Source: Ga0077527 sp964486865 (GTDB lineage Bacteria > Pseudomonadota > Gammaproteobacteria > Burkholderiales > SG8-41). From it: 64,000 nt of DNA. The translations under genes were made by a program, and so were the position numbers. The stretch is taken from contig CAZAOZ010000005.1 of the NCBI GenBank assembly GCA_964486865.1, positions 24,747 to 88,746 of the forward strand, written 5' to 3'. Of this stretch, positions 1 through 8,436 are shown piece after piece. Position 1 is the stretch's first letter; each line of letters starts with the position of its first letter. The notes beneath the pieces are model-generated. The model was given only the letters and a program-made list of their open reading frames with translations, was not told where the DNA came from and searched no databases.

Positions 1-155
1 ACGCCCAGTCCGACCTGCGCCATGACCGCGACGCGGTACTGCGCCCGCGGATCACCCTGTTCGGCAAGCGGCTGCAGCAGTTGCATCGCCCTGGAGAACT
101 CCTTGGCCTCGAAGGCGGCAATGCCGCTGGCAATTTCCATATCCAATCCTGACAT
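1..155 (-). CDS. Sel1-repeat (TPR-like) protein, N-terminal fragment
   Basis: The gene runs off the left edge, so only the first 51 residues are visible. They begin MSGLDMEIASGIAAFEAKEF and continue with the pattern LLQPLAEQGDPRAQY, typical of the first helix pair of a Sel1/TPR-like repeat. Sel1 proteins are usually alpha-solenoid scaffolds for protein contacts; the partner here is unknown. Two adjacent ATG codons (158 and 155) follow a GGAGGGA ribosome site; 155 has the better spacing. It is divergent from the gene at 215. I see no signal peptide in the visible part. Confidence 0.6.
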   Translation of the reverse strand, partial: MSGLDMEIASGIAAFEAKEFSRAMQLLQPLAEQGDPRAQYRVAVMAQVGLG

Positions 156-214
156 CATTCCCTCCTGCAGTTATAGTACCAGCAATCCTGTCCGTCGAGA
201 TTTAAAACCCAGCC

Positions 215-802
215 ATGGCCATCATCAGCAGCCGTCCTTCTATAGCGCTCGCCAAGACGCGCTGGCGCAATAAGGGTGCGCGCACGATCGCCGAACGTGC
301 CGGCGTGATCGGCGCCAACGTGTGGAAAATCGCGACCGGGATTTTCCAGCACATGGAAAAAGAAGGCTTCCGTTTCGGCTCCGATCAGCAGGTGATGACG
401 GTGCTGGGTGAATTCATCACCTTCCTCGTGCAGCTCGTCGATCGCGCGGTGTACGGAAAACTGGGCGAGTCCGACCGGGCTGCGCTCATCCATGCGATCG
501 CCGAACACCTGGCGACGACCGTGGCCAACAATCAGCTCGACCTCCGCGGCCCCGGAGAATACCGCAAGCCCTTCATCGACCTGCTCAATGCCCGCTCCGA
601 GGAATACTCCCGGTTCGAATACTCCGGCGGCGAGCCCGGATATCCCTGCCTGAGCTTTTTTGCGGCCAAAGTGTCCGAAGCCATGGCGGTCACCGACAAC
701 AAATGGGTGATCGAGCAGATGATGGACATTGAAGCACCGGAGATGGTGCGACTCATGGCCAAACTGGTGCACGATACGACGACGGATATTGCGCCGGGTT
801 AG
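215..802 (+). CDS. conserved hypothetical protein (195 aa)
   Basis: I do not recognise the family. The 195-residue product is soluble and mostly helical, with no signal peptide or membrane segment. The N-terminus is basic (RPSIALAKTRWRNKGARTIAERAG) and is followed by a mixed acidic/hydrophobic body. A short segment at residues 125-150 (RSEEYSRFEYSGGEPGYPCL) is rich in aromatic and acidic residues. Codon use matches the neighbours and the reading frame is clearly dominant. It ends 9 bases before the convergent gene at 812-1840. The ATG at 215 lacks a strong ribosome site. Confidence 0.6.
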   Translation: MAIISSRPSIALAKTRWRNKGARTIAERAGVIGANVWKIATGIFQHMEKEGFRFGSDQQVMTVLGEFITFLVQLVDRAVYGKLGESDRAALIHAIAEHLATTVANNQLDLRGPGEYRKPFIDLLNARSEEYSRFEYSGGEPGYPCLSFFAAKVSEAMAVTDNKWVIEQMMDIEAPEMVRLMAKLVHDTTTDIAPG

Positions 803-811
803 CGCGCCGGT

Positions 812-1840
812 TCAGCCCGCCGCCTGCAACATCGCCGCGATGGCTGCCTCACGATTGACCGGATCCAGCGCCAGCAGACGCCGCGCCTCGGCGAGCCAGC
901 GCTCCCTGCCCGCATGCACCACAAGCTCCAGTGCATCCGGCCTGCCGCAGCGCAAAAACTCCTCATAAGCCTCAAGCGCCTGCGGAAACAACTGGCGCCG
1001 CGGTGCATCAAAGGTTGCAAAGTAGAAATGCAGTGCCGCCCTGTCAGCGCGCGCGAGCAACCCCGGCAGCGTCGAAAGACAGTCGGCGAGCAGATCGCGC
1101 ACCGCGCGCACAACGACCTCGGATCGGGTGCGCACCACCGCCCCCATCATTTCCGGCCATGCATCACCGAGCAGATCGCCGGCCATCGCCTCGCCGATCT
1201 CGTGCAGGATCATGGTTTCCATCTCGTTCTCGGCCATGCGCTGCAGCGCCGCCTCGGTGTCGGCCGCAAAATCATGGCTCGCCAGCGCGCGGGCCATGGC
1301 GCCGCCCTGCCTGCGCCACCGCCATTCCTCGATTTTCTCCCACAGATAGCGGCGCACCGATTCGAGACGCACAAAGATGGTTTTCCCCAGCAGCATTGCG
1401 GGCGGTGCAGCCAGTTCGCGCGCATATTCACAGGACGAAATCACAATCCTGAAACCGGCCCGCTCCTCGCTGCGCAGCAACCGTCCCAGAAAAAATACCG
1501 GTTTGTGGAATCTCCCGTAACCGGCGCTGTAAACACAGCCCTGCGGCAGCAGTTCACGGTTCGCCGCCTCGGTATCGAACGGATCCAGCACGCCATGCAT
1601 CAGCGGCAGCGGGACAAAATCCTCCGCCTCGATGCCGTCCCATTGCTGTTCGCGACTTTGGAGCCATACACCCAGCTCGTGCTTGGGCAGGTCGCGAGCA
1701 AACGGCAGTTCATGCTCCCAGCGGTAGTATTCGCGCATTTTCAGCAGAAACGTGCACAATCCGTAGTCACCCGCATGACGGGCATCGGAGATGTCGCAGT
1801 TGCGCTGCACCACGGCTGCGAGCTGGGGAAGATTACGCAT
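812..1840 (-). CDS. conserved hypothetical protein, possibly Sfum_1244-like
   Basis: A 342-residue soluble protein starting MRNLPQLAAVVQRNCDISDA. The opening and the motif CTFLLKMREYYRWE remind me of the uncharacterised Sfum_1244 family, but this is recall, not a search. The middle (about residues 60-180) is alpha/beta with an aromatic-rich stretch. The C-terminal third is helical and contains an EMETMILHEIGEA segment resembling a metal-binding helix, without a complete HExxH. The GTG codon just upstream (1843) is an alternative start; I chose the ATG at 1840. It is divergent from the tandem TusA gene with a 78-base gap, so shared regulation is possible. No function is assigned. Confidence 0.65.
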   Translation of the reverse strand: MRNLPQLAAVVQRNCDISDARHAGDYGLCTFLLKMREYYRWEHELPFARDLPKHELGVWLQSREQQWDGIEAEDFVPLPLMHGVLDPFDTEAANRELLPQGCVYSAGYGRFHKPVFFLGRLLRSEERAGFRIVISSCEYARELAAPPAMLLGKTIFVRLESVRRYLWEKIEEWRWRRQGGAMARALASHDFAADTEAALQRMAENEMETMILHEIGEAMAGDLLGDAWPEMMGAVVRTRSEVVVRAVRDLLADCLSTLPGLLARADRAALHFYFATFDAPRRQLFPQALEAYEEFLRCGRPDALELVVHAGRERWLAEARRLLALDPVNREAAIAAMLQAAG

Positions 1841-1918
1841 CACGGTCGCACTTCATGGGCGCGCTTCATGGCAGGTATATACTGTTATCTGTTCAGAATA
1901 GCATGACTGCTCCCGAAC

Positions 1919-2419
1919 ATGACCAAGACCAAGACTCCGAAGCGTCCGCCAAAACCAAGCGTCATTCTCGACATGAAGGGCACGGTCTGCCCCGGGCCGC
2001 TGCTGGGTGCAAGGAGAATGCTCGACGAACTGTTCCCGGGCGAAATCATGTTGCTGATTTCCGACTGCCCGGGGACCAAAGACGATCTCGCGGCCTGGCG
2101 CAAGTACACCGACGTACAGCTCCTGAAGACCGAGAAGTTAAAGGCAGGCGGCACCGGTTACTACATCCGCAAAGGCAAGGCCAAGCGCGTTTCCCCGAAT
2201 GCCGTTCTGGATGTCCGCGGCGCCACCTGCCCGGGCCCGATCGTGGCGGCAAAAAAACTGCTCGACGGCATGAGCAAGGGCGAAGTGCTGCAACTGCTCA
2301 GCGACTGTCCGGGCATCCGGGCGGACGTGCGCAGCTGGGCGAAGGCAACCGGCATGCAGCTGGTCGATGCCCGTGAAAGCGCACCCGGCGAACACCAGTT
2401 TCATATCCGCAAACGCTGA
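1919..2419 (+). CDS. tandem TusA-like sulfur-carrier protein
   Basis: The 166-residue protein is two TusA (SirA/YedF) domains in a row. The first (about residues 14-85) carries the CPGP signature at C24. The second (about 94-166) carries CPGP at C104. In TusA that Cys holds a persulfide for sulfur relay to tRNA thiolation, molybdenum cofactor or sulfur-oxidation enzymes. Each repeat has a second Cys in an SDCPG motif (C50 and C130), so there are four Cys in equivalent positions; in single-domain TusA the second position is usually not Cys. A basic 13-residue tail precedes domain one. No strong ribosome site precedes the ATG. A TATACT box at 1877-1882 could be its -10 element. Confidence 0.85.
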   Translation: MTKTKTPKRPPKPSVILDMKGTVCPGPLLGARRMLDELFPGEIMLLISDCPGTKDDLAAWRKYTDVQLLKTEKLKAGGTGYYIRKGKAKRVSPNAVLDVRGATCPGPIVAAKKLLDGMSKGEVLQLLSDCPGIRADVRSWAKATGMQLVDARESAPGEHQFHIRKR

Positions 2420-2432
2420 TTAGGGCCCTAGG

Positions 2433-3050
2433 CTACCAGCGCGCGAACAGAACTCCCCGTTCCATCTTGCCCGGCATGAGCACCAGCGGCCGGTCTCCAC
2501 CCGAAATGCACTTGCCGTTACGCACGTCGAAAGTCCAGCCGTGCTTCGGACATCGCAGCTCGCGGCCGTCGAGCGCTTCGAGCGGAATGTTCGTGCTCTG
2601 GTGCGGGCAGCGGCTGTCGTAGACTTTCGGCGCGCCGCGCCCGCGATAGACAAACAGCGCCCGGCCGTCGCATTCGACGCGCGTCGTCTTGCCGACAGGA
2701 AAACTGCGGAGACTGCCGACGCGATGCCAGGCAGGCGGGGCCGCTGACTTGAATTCAGCCATATCCGATTCCAGCAACACATCGACCGCCCACACGATCT
2801 TGCCCAGTCCGAGGGCCGGAAATGCCATCAGCATCGCATCAATGATTTCGGTCGATGTCGCACCGTCCCTGAGCGCACGGCGCACGTACTGCAGCAGCCC
2901 TGCTTCGGTCTGGGTATGCACCTTCGTAATCACGGAAATCAGCGACCGGGTCTTGGGATCAAGGTGTTTCCCTGCATCCTTGAGAAACTGGAAATAGTGC
3001 CCCAGCGCCTCGGGGCGCGCCTGTACGAGATAGGTCAGTGCTTTGCTCAT
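2433..3050 (-). CDS. CMD/AhpD-like domain fused to a Rieske [2Fe-2S] domain
   Basis: The 205-residue product has two parts. Residues 1-95 look like a carboxymuconolactone-decarboxylase/AhpD helical domain (DPKTRSLISVITKVHTQTEAG, then LRDGATSTEIIDAMLMA), but the peroxidatic Cys pair of AhpD is absent. Residues 107-205 are a Rieske ferredoxin-type domain with the complete cluster motif C148-x-H150 and C167-x2-H170. A redox-coupled role is implied, but the substrate is unknown. An upstream in-frame extension to 3131 exists; I chose the ATG at 3050 because the CMD homology starts there. It lies 10 bases downstream of the kinase gene on the same strand and is probably cotranscribed. Confidence 0.75.
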   Translation of the reverse strand: MSKALTYLVQARPEALGHYFQFLKDAGKHLDPKTRSLISVITKVHTQTEAGLLQYVRRALRDGATSTEIIDAMLMAFPALGLGKIVWAVDVLLESDMAEFKSAAPPAWHRVGSLRSFPVGKTTRVECDGRALFVYRGRGAPKVYDSRCPHQSTNIPLEALDGRELRCPKHGWTFDVRNGKCISGGDRPLVLMPGKMERGVLFARW

Positions 3051-3060
3051 ATGTATGTCT

Positions 3061-4344
3061 TCAAATTCCGGACAATTTTGAATTGGCCGCCGCGAGGCGC
3101 TCGACGAGGATGCGCAGGTAAGTCCGGTCAAAGTGCAGGCGGCAGAGCTCGGAAGCGCGTTCCAGCGTCTTGACGCCGATCTTGATCATGCGCACATCCG
3201 AGGCAGCCACCACGTCGGCAGAACGCAGCTTGCCGGCCTCGCTCAGATAAGCCATTTCACCCACGCACTCGCCGGCCGTCAGCAGGCTCAGCAGCCGGAG
3301 CTTGCGCATCACCCGCGCCTCACCGGAGACGAGTATGCCGAAAAAGTCGCCGGGATCGCCCTCCTTCATGAGGACTTCGCCCTTGGCGATATCCACCCAT
3401 TCCGAAAAACGCAGCACCTCCCACAGTTCGACGTCGCCGAACGACTTGAAAAACGACAGCGTGCGCAGGATGTTGAACTTCTCGGTGTCGAGCACGCCGT
3501 GCTTGGGCAGCGGCGCACCGGATGCAATCGCCGCCAGGTCATTGGCGAACTGCTCCCAGTTCATGTAGCGCACGGTCTGGTCACGCGCCATCGCGCGGCG
3601 CACCACCATGTCCATCTCGGTGGGCACTTCCGGGCGGAATTCCGAGACCAGCGGCGGGTCGGTATTGAGAACTTCGTGCGACAGACCGGCAATGTTGCTG
3701 GCGGTAAACGGCAAGCGCCCGGTCAGCATCTGGAACATCACCACGCCCAGCGCGTAAATATCGGTTTGCAGATTGACCGGCTTGTTGAGGTGCTGCTCCG
3801 GCGACATGTAGGCCGGCGTGCCGATGCCATCGACCATGGTCCGGGTTGTCAGTTGTAATGCAGCCGAGCCGAAATCCGTGACCTTGATGTCGGTATTGTC
3901 CTTGACCAGGATGTTGGCCGGCTTGATGTCGCGGTGAATCACACCGATCTGCGAGGCGAAATCGAGCGCCCGTGCGCATTTGTAGATCACCTCGATGACA
4001 TCGCCCAGCGCCAGCAGGTTATCGGCGCGGGTAAAGCGCTGCAGCGTGCCGCCCGGCACATACTCCATGACGATGTAGGTGTTGTCTTCGTCAGAGACAG
4101 CGTCGTAGATCTGGACGATGTGCGGATGATTGAGCTTCCCCGCCAGCGACGCTTCAGTCAGAAACAGATTGTGCATCAGCTTGCCGCGCGCTTCATCCTT
4201 CAGCGCATCCTGCGACACCAGCTTGATCGCCACTTCCCGGGCATTGAACTCATCGCTCGCCAGGAACACCGTGCTCGTCGCGCCGTCGCCGAGCTTGCGC
4301 ACGATTTCGTACTTGCCGATCTTCCGGACCGCCGATTCCGCCAT
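3061..4344 (-). CDS. Hanks-type Ser/Thr protein kinase with C-terminal cyclic-nucleotide-binding domain
   Basis: The 427-residue protein begins with a complete eukaryote-like kinase domain (about residues 10-275). It shows the glycine loop GDGATSTVF (G19-F27), catalytic lysine K41 in VAIK, HRDIKPAN with catalytic D139, and DFG at D157. Residues about 300-425 form a cNMP-binding/Crp-like beta barrel (GEVLMKEGDPGDFFGILVSG). The phosphate-binding cassette (VGEMAYLSEAGKLRSADV) is not canonical, so the ligand is uncertain. No membrane segment is present, so it should act in the cytoplasm. The start at 4344 follows an AAGGCGAG ribosome site; an in-frame codon at 4380 is less likely. It precedes the CMD-Rieske gene, which may be a partner. 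Confidence 0.85.
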   Translation of the reverse strand: MAESAVRKIGKYEIVRKLGDGATSTVFLASDEFNAREVAIKLVSQDALKDEARGKLMHNLFLTEASLAGKLNHPHIVQIYDAVSDEDNTYIVMEYVPGGTLQRFTRADNLLALGDVIEVIYKCARALDFASQIGVIHRDIKPANILVKDNTDIKVTDFGSAALQLTTRTMVDGIGTPAYMSPEQHLNKPVNLQTDIYALGVVMFQMLTGRLPFTASNIAGLSHEVLNTDPPLVSEFRPEVPTEMDMVVRRAMARDQTVRYMNWEQFANDLAAIASGAPLPKHGVLDTEKFNILRTLSFFKSFGDVELWEVLRFSEWVDIAKGEVLMKEGDPGDFFGILVSGEARVMRKLRLLSLLTAGECVGEMAYLSEAGKLRSADVVAASDVRMIKIGVKTLERASELCRLHFDRTYLRILVERLAAANSKLSGI

Positions 4345-4446
4345 GAGTCTCGCCTTTTGCCTGCTTTTGCCTGACTGCACCCGCGCCGGAGCCGCCGCGA
4401 GCAGGCGTGATTAGACCCTGCCGCCTATCGAGCGTCAACCGCGGCC

Positions 4447-4723
4447 TGCCAGGGCCTGTTAACAATCATTTCATGAGTGCGACGGCGACGATTTGGCCTC
4501 GGGGCTAGGAGCGTCGAGCGCGGTTTGCCCGTAGGCAAATAAGCGAAGGCGCGACAACGCCCTGAGGCCAAATCGTCCCGTCCCTTCGGGTTGCGGCTAA
4601 AATCGCCACTGGCTGCGTTGCTCGCCTTGCCCATATTCTCGATATAGGCTGCGGCGAGCGCCTTGCCACTGACGATTTTAGCCGCAACGCACCTCACGAA
4701 ATGATTGTTAACAGGCCCTGGCA
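4447..4723. repeat. MITE-like palindromic element with 31-bp terminal inverted repeats
   Basis: A 277-bp intergenic element is bounded by inverted repeats at 4447-4477 and 4693-4723, which match at 30 of 31 positions and contain GGCCTGTTAACAATCATTTC. Two nested inverted pairs lie inside: one around ATTTGGCCTC (4491) and GAGGCCAAAT (4564), the other around GCGGCTAAAATCG (4593) and CGATTTTAGCCGC (4672). It has no coding capacity and could fold almost completely. No target duplication is obvious. The right repeat contains the ATG at 4701, which opens the oxoprolinase frame but is unlikely to be its native start. Confidence 0.8.
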
Positions 4724-4778
4724 TCCCGTTCACAGGCAGCGCACCCCTATATACACCGAATCTCACCGGACTACCGAT

Positions 4779-7700
4779 TTGACTGCAGGCTGGGAATTCT
4801 GGATTGACCGCGGCGGCACGTTCACCGACATCGTCGGTCGGCGGCCCGACGGCCGCCTGGTCACGCGCAAGCTGCTGTCCGAAAATCCGTCGCAGCACCG
4901 TGACGCCGCGCTGGCCGGCATCCGCGATCTGCTGGGCATCGCCCCGGACGGTGCGATACCGGCCGGCACCATCGCCGCAGTGCGCATGGGCACTACCGTG
5001 GCCACCAATGCGCTGCTCGAACGCAAGGGCGAGCCCACCGCACTGTTCATCACGCGCGGCTTCGGCGATGCGCTGCGCATCGCCTGGCAGAACCGCCCGC
5101 GCATTTTCGACCGCCATATTGTGCTGCCGGAACTGCTGCATGCCGCCGCATGGGAAATCGATGAGCGCACCGGAGCGCACGGCGAAATCATCCGCGCCCC
5201 GGACCCGGCGGCGCTGCGCGCGGCTTTTGCCGAAGCCCGTGTGCGCGGCTTTCACGCCGTCGCCATCGTGTTCATGCACGGCTACCGCTACCCGGCGCAC
5301 GAACAACAGGCTGCGGCGATCGCCCGCGACTGCGGATTCGCGCAGGTATCGGTATCGCATGAAACCAGCCCGCTGATGAAACTGGTGGCGCGCGGCGACA
5401 CCACCGTGGCCGATGCCTACCTGACGCCGGCCCTGCGCCGCTATGTCGATCAGGTACGCAGCGAACTGCCCGGCACACGCCTGCTGTTCATGCAGTCAAA
5501 CGGCGGCCTGACCGGTGCCGCGCGCTTCCAGGGCAAGGACAGCATATTGTCGGGGCCGGCCGGCGGCATCGTCGGCGCGGTGCGCACGGCCGCCGGCGCC
5601 GGCTTCGACCGCATCATCGGTTTCGACATGGGCGGCACTTCGACCGACGTATCGCATTTCGCCGGATCCGACGTCACTGCGCTGGAGCGCACTTTCGATG
5701 CCCAGGTGGCCGGCGTGCGCGTGCGCGCGCCGATGCTGGCCATCCACACCGTCGCCGCGGGCGGCGGATCCATACTGCATTTTGACGGCGCACGCTTGCG
5801 CGTCGGCCCGGACTCCGCCGGCGCCGATCCCGGACCGGCGTGTTACGGCAAAGGGGGCCCGCTGACCATCACCGACTGCAATGTGGTGCTCGGCAAAATC
5901 CGTCCGGATTTTTTTCCATGCGTATTCGGCAGCGACGGCCGGCAGGCACTGGATGCCACTGCTTCGCAACAGCGCTTCTCTGCGCTGATTGATAAAATAT
6001 CGTTTAATAACAATGAATTACATAATATAGAGGCTGTTGCAGAAGGCTACCTGCGCATCGCCGTGGAAAACATGGCCAACGCCATCAAAAAAATTTCCGT
6101 GCAGCGCGGCCACGATGTCACCGCCTATACGCTGGCGTGCTTCGGCGGCGCCGCGGGCCAGCATGCCTGCCTGGTGGCGGATGCGCTGGGCATGGAACGC
6201 ATATTCATCCATCCGCTGGCCGGCGTGCTGTCCGCCTACGGCATGGGGCTCGCCGACATCACGGCATTGCACGAACAGGCCGTTGAAGCACCGCTGGACG
6301 CAGCGTTGCCGGCACAGACCGCCTCAATCATTGATGCGCTGGCTGCGCGCGCCCGCGCTGAAGTGCTGGCGCAGGGCGTACCTGCGGCAGCCATCACGCT
6401 CAACATCCGCGCGCACCTGAAATATGCCGGCACCGATACCGCGCTGATCGTGCGCTGGGGCGCCGTCACCGCGATGCGGCAGGCATTCGAGGCGCTTTAT
6501 CTTGAACGCTACAGTTTCCTGATGCCGGACCATGCGCTGATCGTCGAGGCGGTCTCGGTGGAAGCCGTGGGCGCGGGCGGCGCTGCGGATACCGCCGTGG
6601 TCCTGCCCGACGACAGCACCAGCGCCGCGCTCATCACCAGCCTGCTCACCACGCGCATGTACAGTGGCGGACAATGGCACCCGGTCACGGTGCATCCGCG
6701 CAGCACCCTGCAGCCCGGCCGGCGCCTCGACGGTCCGGCGATCATTGCCGAGACCCATGCCACCACCGTCGTCGAGCCCGGATGGCAGGCAACGATTACC
6801 CCGCGCCATCATCTGCTGCTCAGCCGTACCGCACCGCGCGCCCGCGACCGCGCGGGCACGCAGGCCGATCCCGTGATGCTCGAAGTCTTCAACAACCTGT
6901 TCATGTCGATCGCCGAGCAAATGGGCGCGACACTGGCCAATACCGCCTGTTCGGTCAACATCAAGGAGCGGCTGGATTTTTCCTGCGCGCTGTTTGACGC
7001 CGAAGGCAATCTGATCGCCAACGCCCCGCACATGCCCGTGCATCTGGGTTCGATGGGCGTCAGCGTCAAGGCCGTGATCGCTGCCGCGCGCGGGCGCATG
7101 GCGCCGGGCGACGCCTGGATGCTCAACGACCCTTATGCCGGGGGCACCCACCTGCCCGACATCACCGTCATCACGCCGGTATTCGATGTGCAGGGCCGCG
7201 ACATCCTGTTCTATACCGGGTCGCGCGGCCACCACGCCGATGTCGGCGGCATCACGCCGGGCTCCATGCCGCCGGACAGCCGGCACATCGATGAGGAAGG
7301 CGTGCTGATCTCCCATTTCCTGCTGGTGCAGGACGGCCGCCTTCGTGAAGCGGAAACCCGCACCCTGTTTGCCTCTGGCCGCCATCCCGCGCGCAACATC
7401 GACCAGAACATCGCCGACCTGCGCGCCATGGTGGCCTCCAACCGCAAAGGCGTCGCGGAACTCGAACGCATGACCGCCTACTACGGTCTGGCGGTGGTGC
7501 ATGCCTACATGCAGCATGTGCAGGATTACGCCGAAGCCTGCGTGCGCCGCGTCATCGGACGGCTGCGCAACGGCGCCTTCAGCTATGCCATGGATCACGG
7601 TGCAGTCATCATGGTCTCGGTGCAGACCGATCCGGCAACGCAAAGCGCCACCATCGATTTCACCGGCACTTCGGCGCAGGGCAACGACAATTTCAATGCG

Positions 7701-8396
7701 CCGCTGGCCGTCACCATGGCCGCGGTGCTGTATGTCTTTCGCACGCTGGTCGATGAGGATATCCCGCTGAACGCCGGCTGCCTGAAACCGCTCAACGTCA
7801 TCGTGCCGGAAGGCACGCTGCTCAACCCGCGCCATCCGGCGGCGGTGGTCGCCGGCAATGTCGAAACCTCGCAATGCGTGACCGATGCGCTCTACGGCGC
7901 GCTCGGCGTGATGGGCGCATCCCAGGGCACCATGAACAATTTCACCTTCGGCAACGATCATTACCAGTATTACGAAACCATCGCCGGCGGTTCAGGCGCA
8001 GGCGATGGATTCAACGGCACTGCCTGTGTGCAGACCCACATGACCAACTCGCGCCTGACGGACCCGGAAGTGCTGGAATGGCGTTATCCGGTACGCTTGG
8101 ACAGTTTTGCGATACGCCGCGGCAGCGGCGGCGACGGACGCTGGCGCGGCGGCGACGGCGCCATCCGGCGGGTACGATTCCTCGAACCGATGACGGCGGG
8201 CATCCTGTCCGGGCACCGGCGCATAGCGCCGTACGGCATGGCCGGCGGCAGACCCGGCGCGACGGGCCGTAACGCGGTGGTACGCGCTGACGGGCGGATC
8301 GAGGAACTCGATGCCTGCGCCACCGTGGCCATGAACGCCGGTGACGTGTTCATCATCGAAACGCCGGGCGGCGGCGGGTACGGAACGGTAGAATGA
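4779..8396 (+). CDS. 5-oxoprolinase / hydantoinase, fused HyuA-HyuB subunits
   Basis: About 1205 residues, matching single-chain ATP-dependent 5-oxoprolinases. The first half (HyuA) has the actin-like ATPase motifs DRGGTFTDIV, MGTTVATNALLERKG, SILSGPAGGIVGAV and GFDMGGTSTDVS. The second half (HyuB) starts near DPVMLEVFNNLFMSIAEQMG. The reaction is ATP-driven ring opening of 5-oxoproline to glutamate, or of a related cyclic amide. The frame is open from an ATG at 4701, but that codon is inside the inverted-repeat element; the family-like sequence starts at TTG 4779 (LTAGWEFWIDRGGTF), which I prefer. It heads an operon with CMD, dehydrogenase and Bug genes. An AT-rich patch occurs at 5986-6031. 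Confidence 0.85.
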   Translation: MTAGWEFWIDRGGTFTDIVGRRPDGRLVTRKLLSENPSQHRDAALAGIRDLLGIAPDGAIPAGTIAAVRMGTTVATNALLERKGEPTALFITRGFGDALRIAWQNRPRIFDRHIVLPELLHAAAWEIDERTGAHGEIIRAPDPAALRAAFAEARVRGFHAVAIVFMHGYRYPAHEQQAAAIARDCGFAQVSVSHETSPLMKLVARGDTTVADAYLTPALRRYVDQVRSELPGTRLLFMQSNGGLTGAARFQGKDSILSGPAGGIVGAVRTAAGAGFDRIIGFDMGGTSTDVSHFAGSDVTALERTFDAQVAGVRVRAPMLAIHTVAAGGGSILHFDGARLRVGPDSAGADPGPACYGKGGPLTITDCNVVLGKIRPDFFPCVFGSDGRQALDATASQQRFSALIDKISFNNNELHNIEAVAEGYLRIAVENMANAIKKISVQRGHDVTAYTLACFGGAAGQHACLVADALGMERIFIHPLAGVLSAYGMGLADITALHEQAVEAPLDAALPAQTASIIDALAARARAEVLAQGVPAAAITLNIRAHLKYAGTDTALIVRWGAVTAMRQAFEALYLERYSFLMPDHALIVEAVSVEAVGAGGAADTAVVLPDDSTSAALITSLLTTRMYSGGQWHPVTVHPRSTLQPGRRLDGPAIIAETHATTVVEPGWQATITPRHHLLLSRTAPRARDRAGTQADPVMLEVFNNLFMSIAEQMGATLANTACSVNIKERLDFSCALFDAEGNLIANAPHMPVHLGSMGVSVKAVIAAARGRMAPGDAWMLNDPYAGGTHLPDITVITPVFDVQGRDILFYTGSRGHHADVGGITPGSMPPDSRHIDEEGVLISHFLLVQDGRLREAETRTLFASGRHPARNIDQNIADLRAMVASNRKGVAELERMTAYYGLAVVHAYMQHVQDYAEACVRRVIGRLRNGAFSYAMDHGAVIMVSVQTDPATQSATIDFTGTSAQGNDNFNAPLAVTMAAVLYVFRTLVDEDIPLNAGCLKPLNVIVPEGTLLNPRHPAAVVAGNVETSQCVTDALYGALGVMGASQGTMNNFTFGNDHYQYYETIAGGSGAGDGFNGTACVQTHMTNSRLTDPEVLEWRYPVRLDSFAIRRGSGGDGRWRGGDGAIRRVRFLEPMTAGILSGHRRIAPYGMAGGRPGATGRNAVVRADGRIEELDACATVAMNAGDVFIIETPGGGGYGTVE

Positions 8397-8436
8397 TCAG
8401 CAATAAAATAGCCGCAATCCATTCAACAGGTTAATC

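Noticed and set aside
914..1906. 330-residue plus-strand frame opposite the conserved gene at 812-1840
   Set aside because: Low-complexity basic composition and no motifs; the minus-strand frame reads as a normal protein.
4701..4778. ATG at 4701 as the oxoprolinase start
   Set aside because: It lies in the terminal inverted repeat of the MITE-like element; the first residues do not look like the family, whereas TTG 4779 begins the conserved part.
6324..7961. 545-residue open frame antisense to the oxoprolinase
   Set aside because: It is His/Arg-rich shadow sequence of a high-GC gene with no family pattern, opposite a frame with clear HyuA/HyuB motifs.
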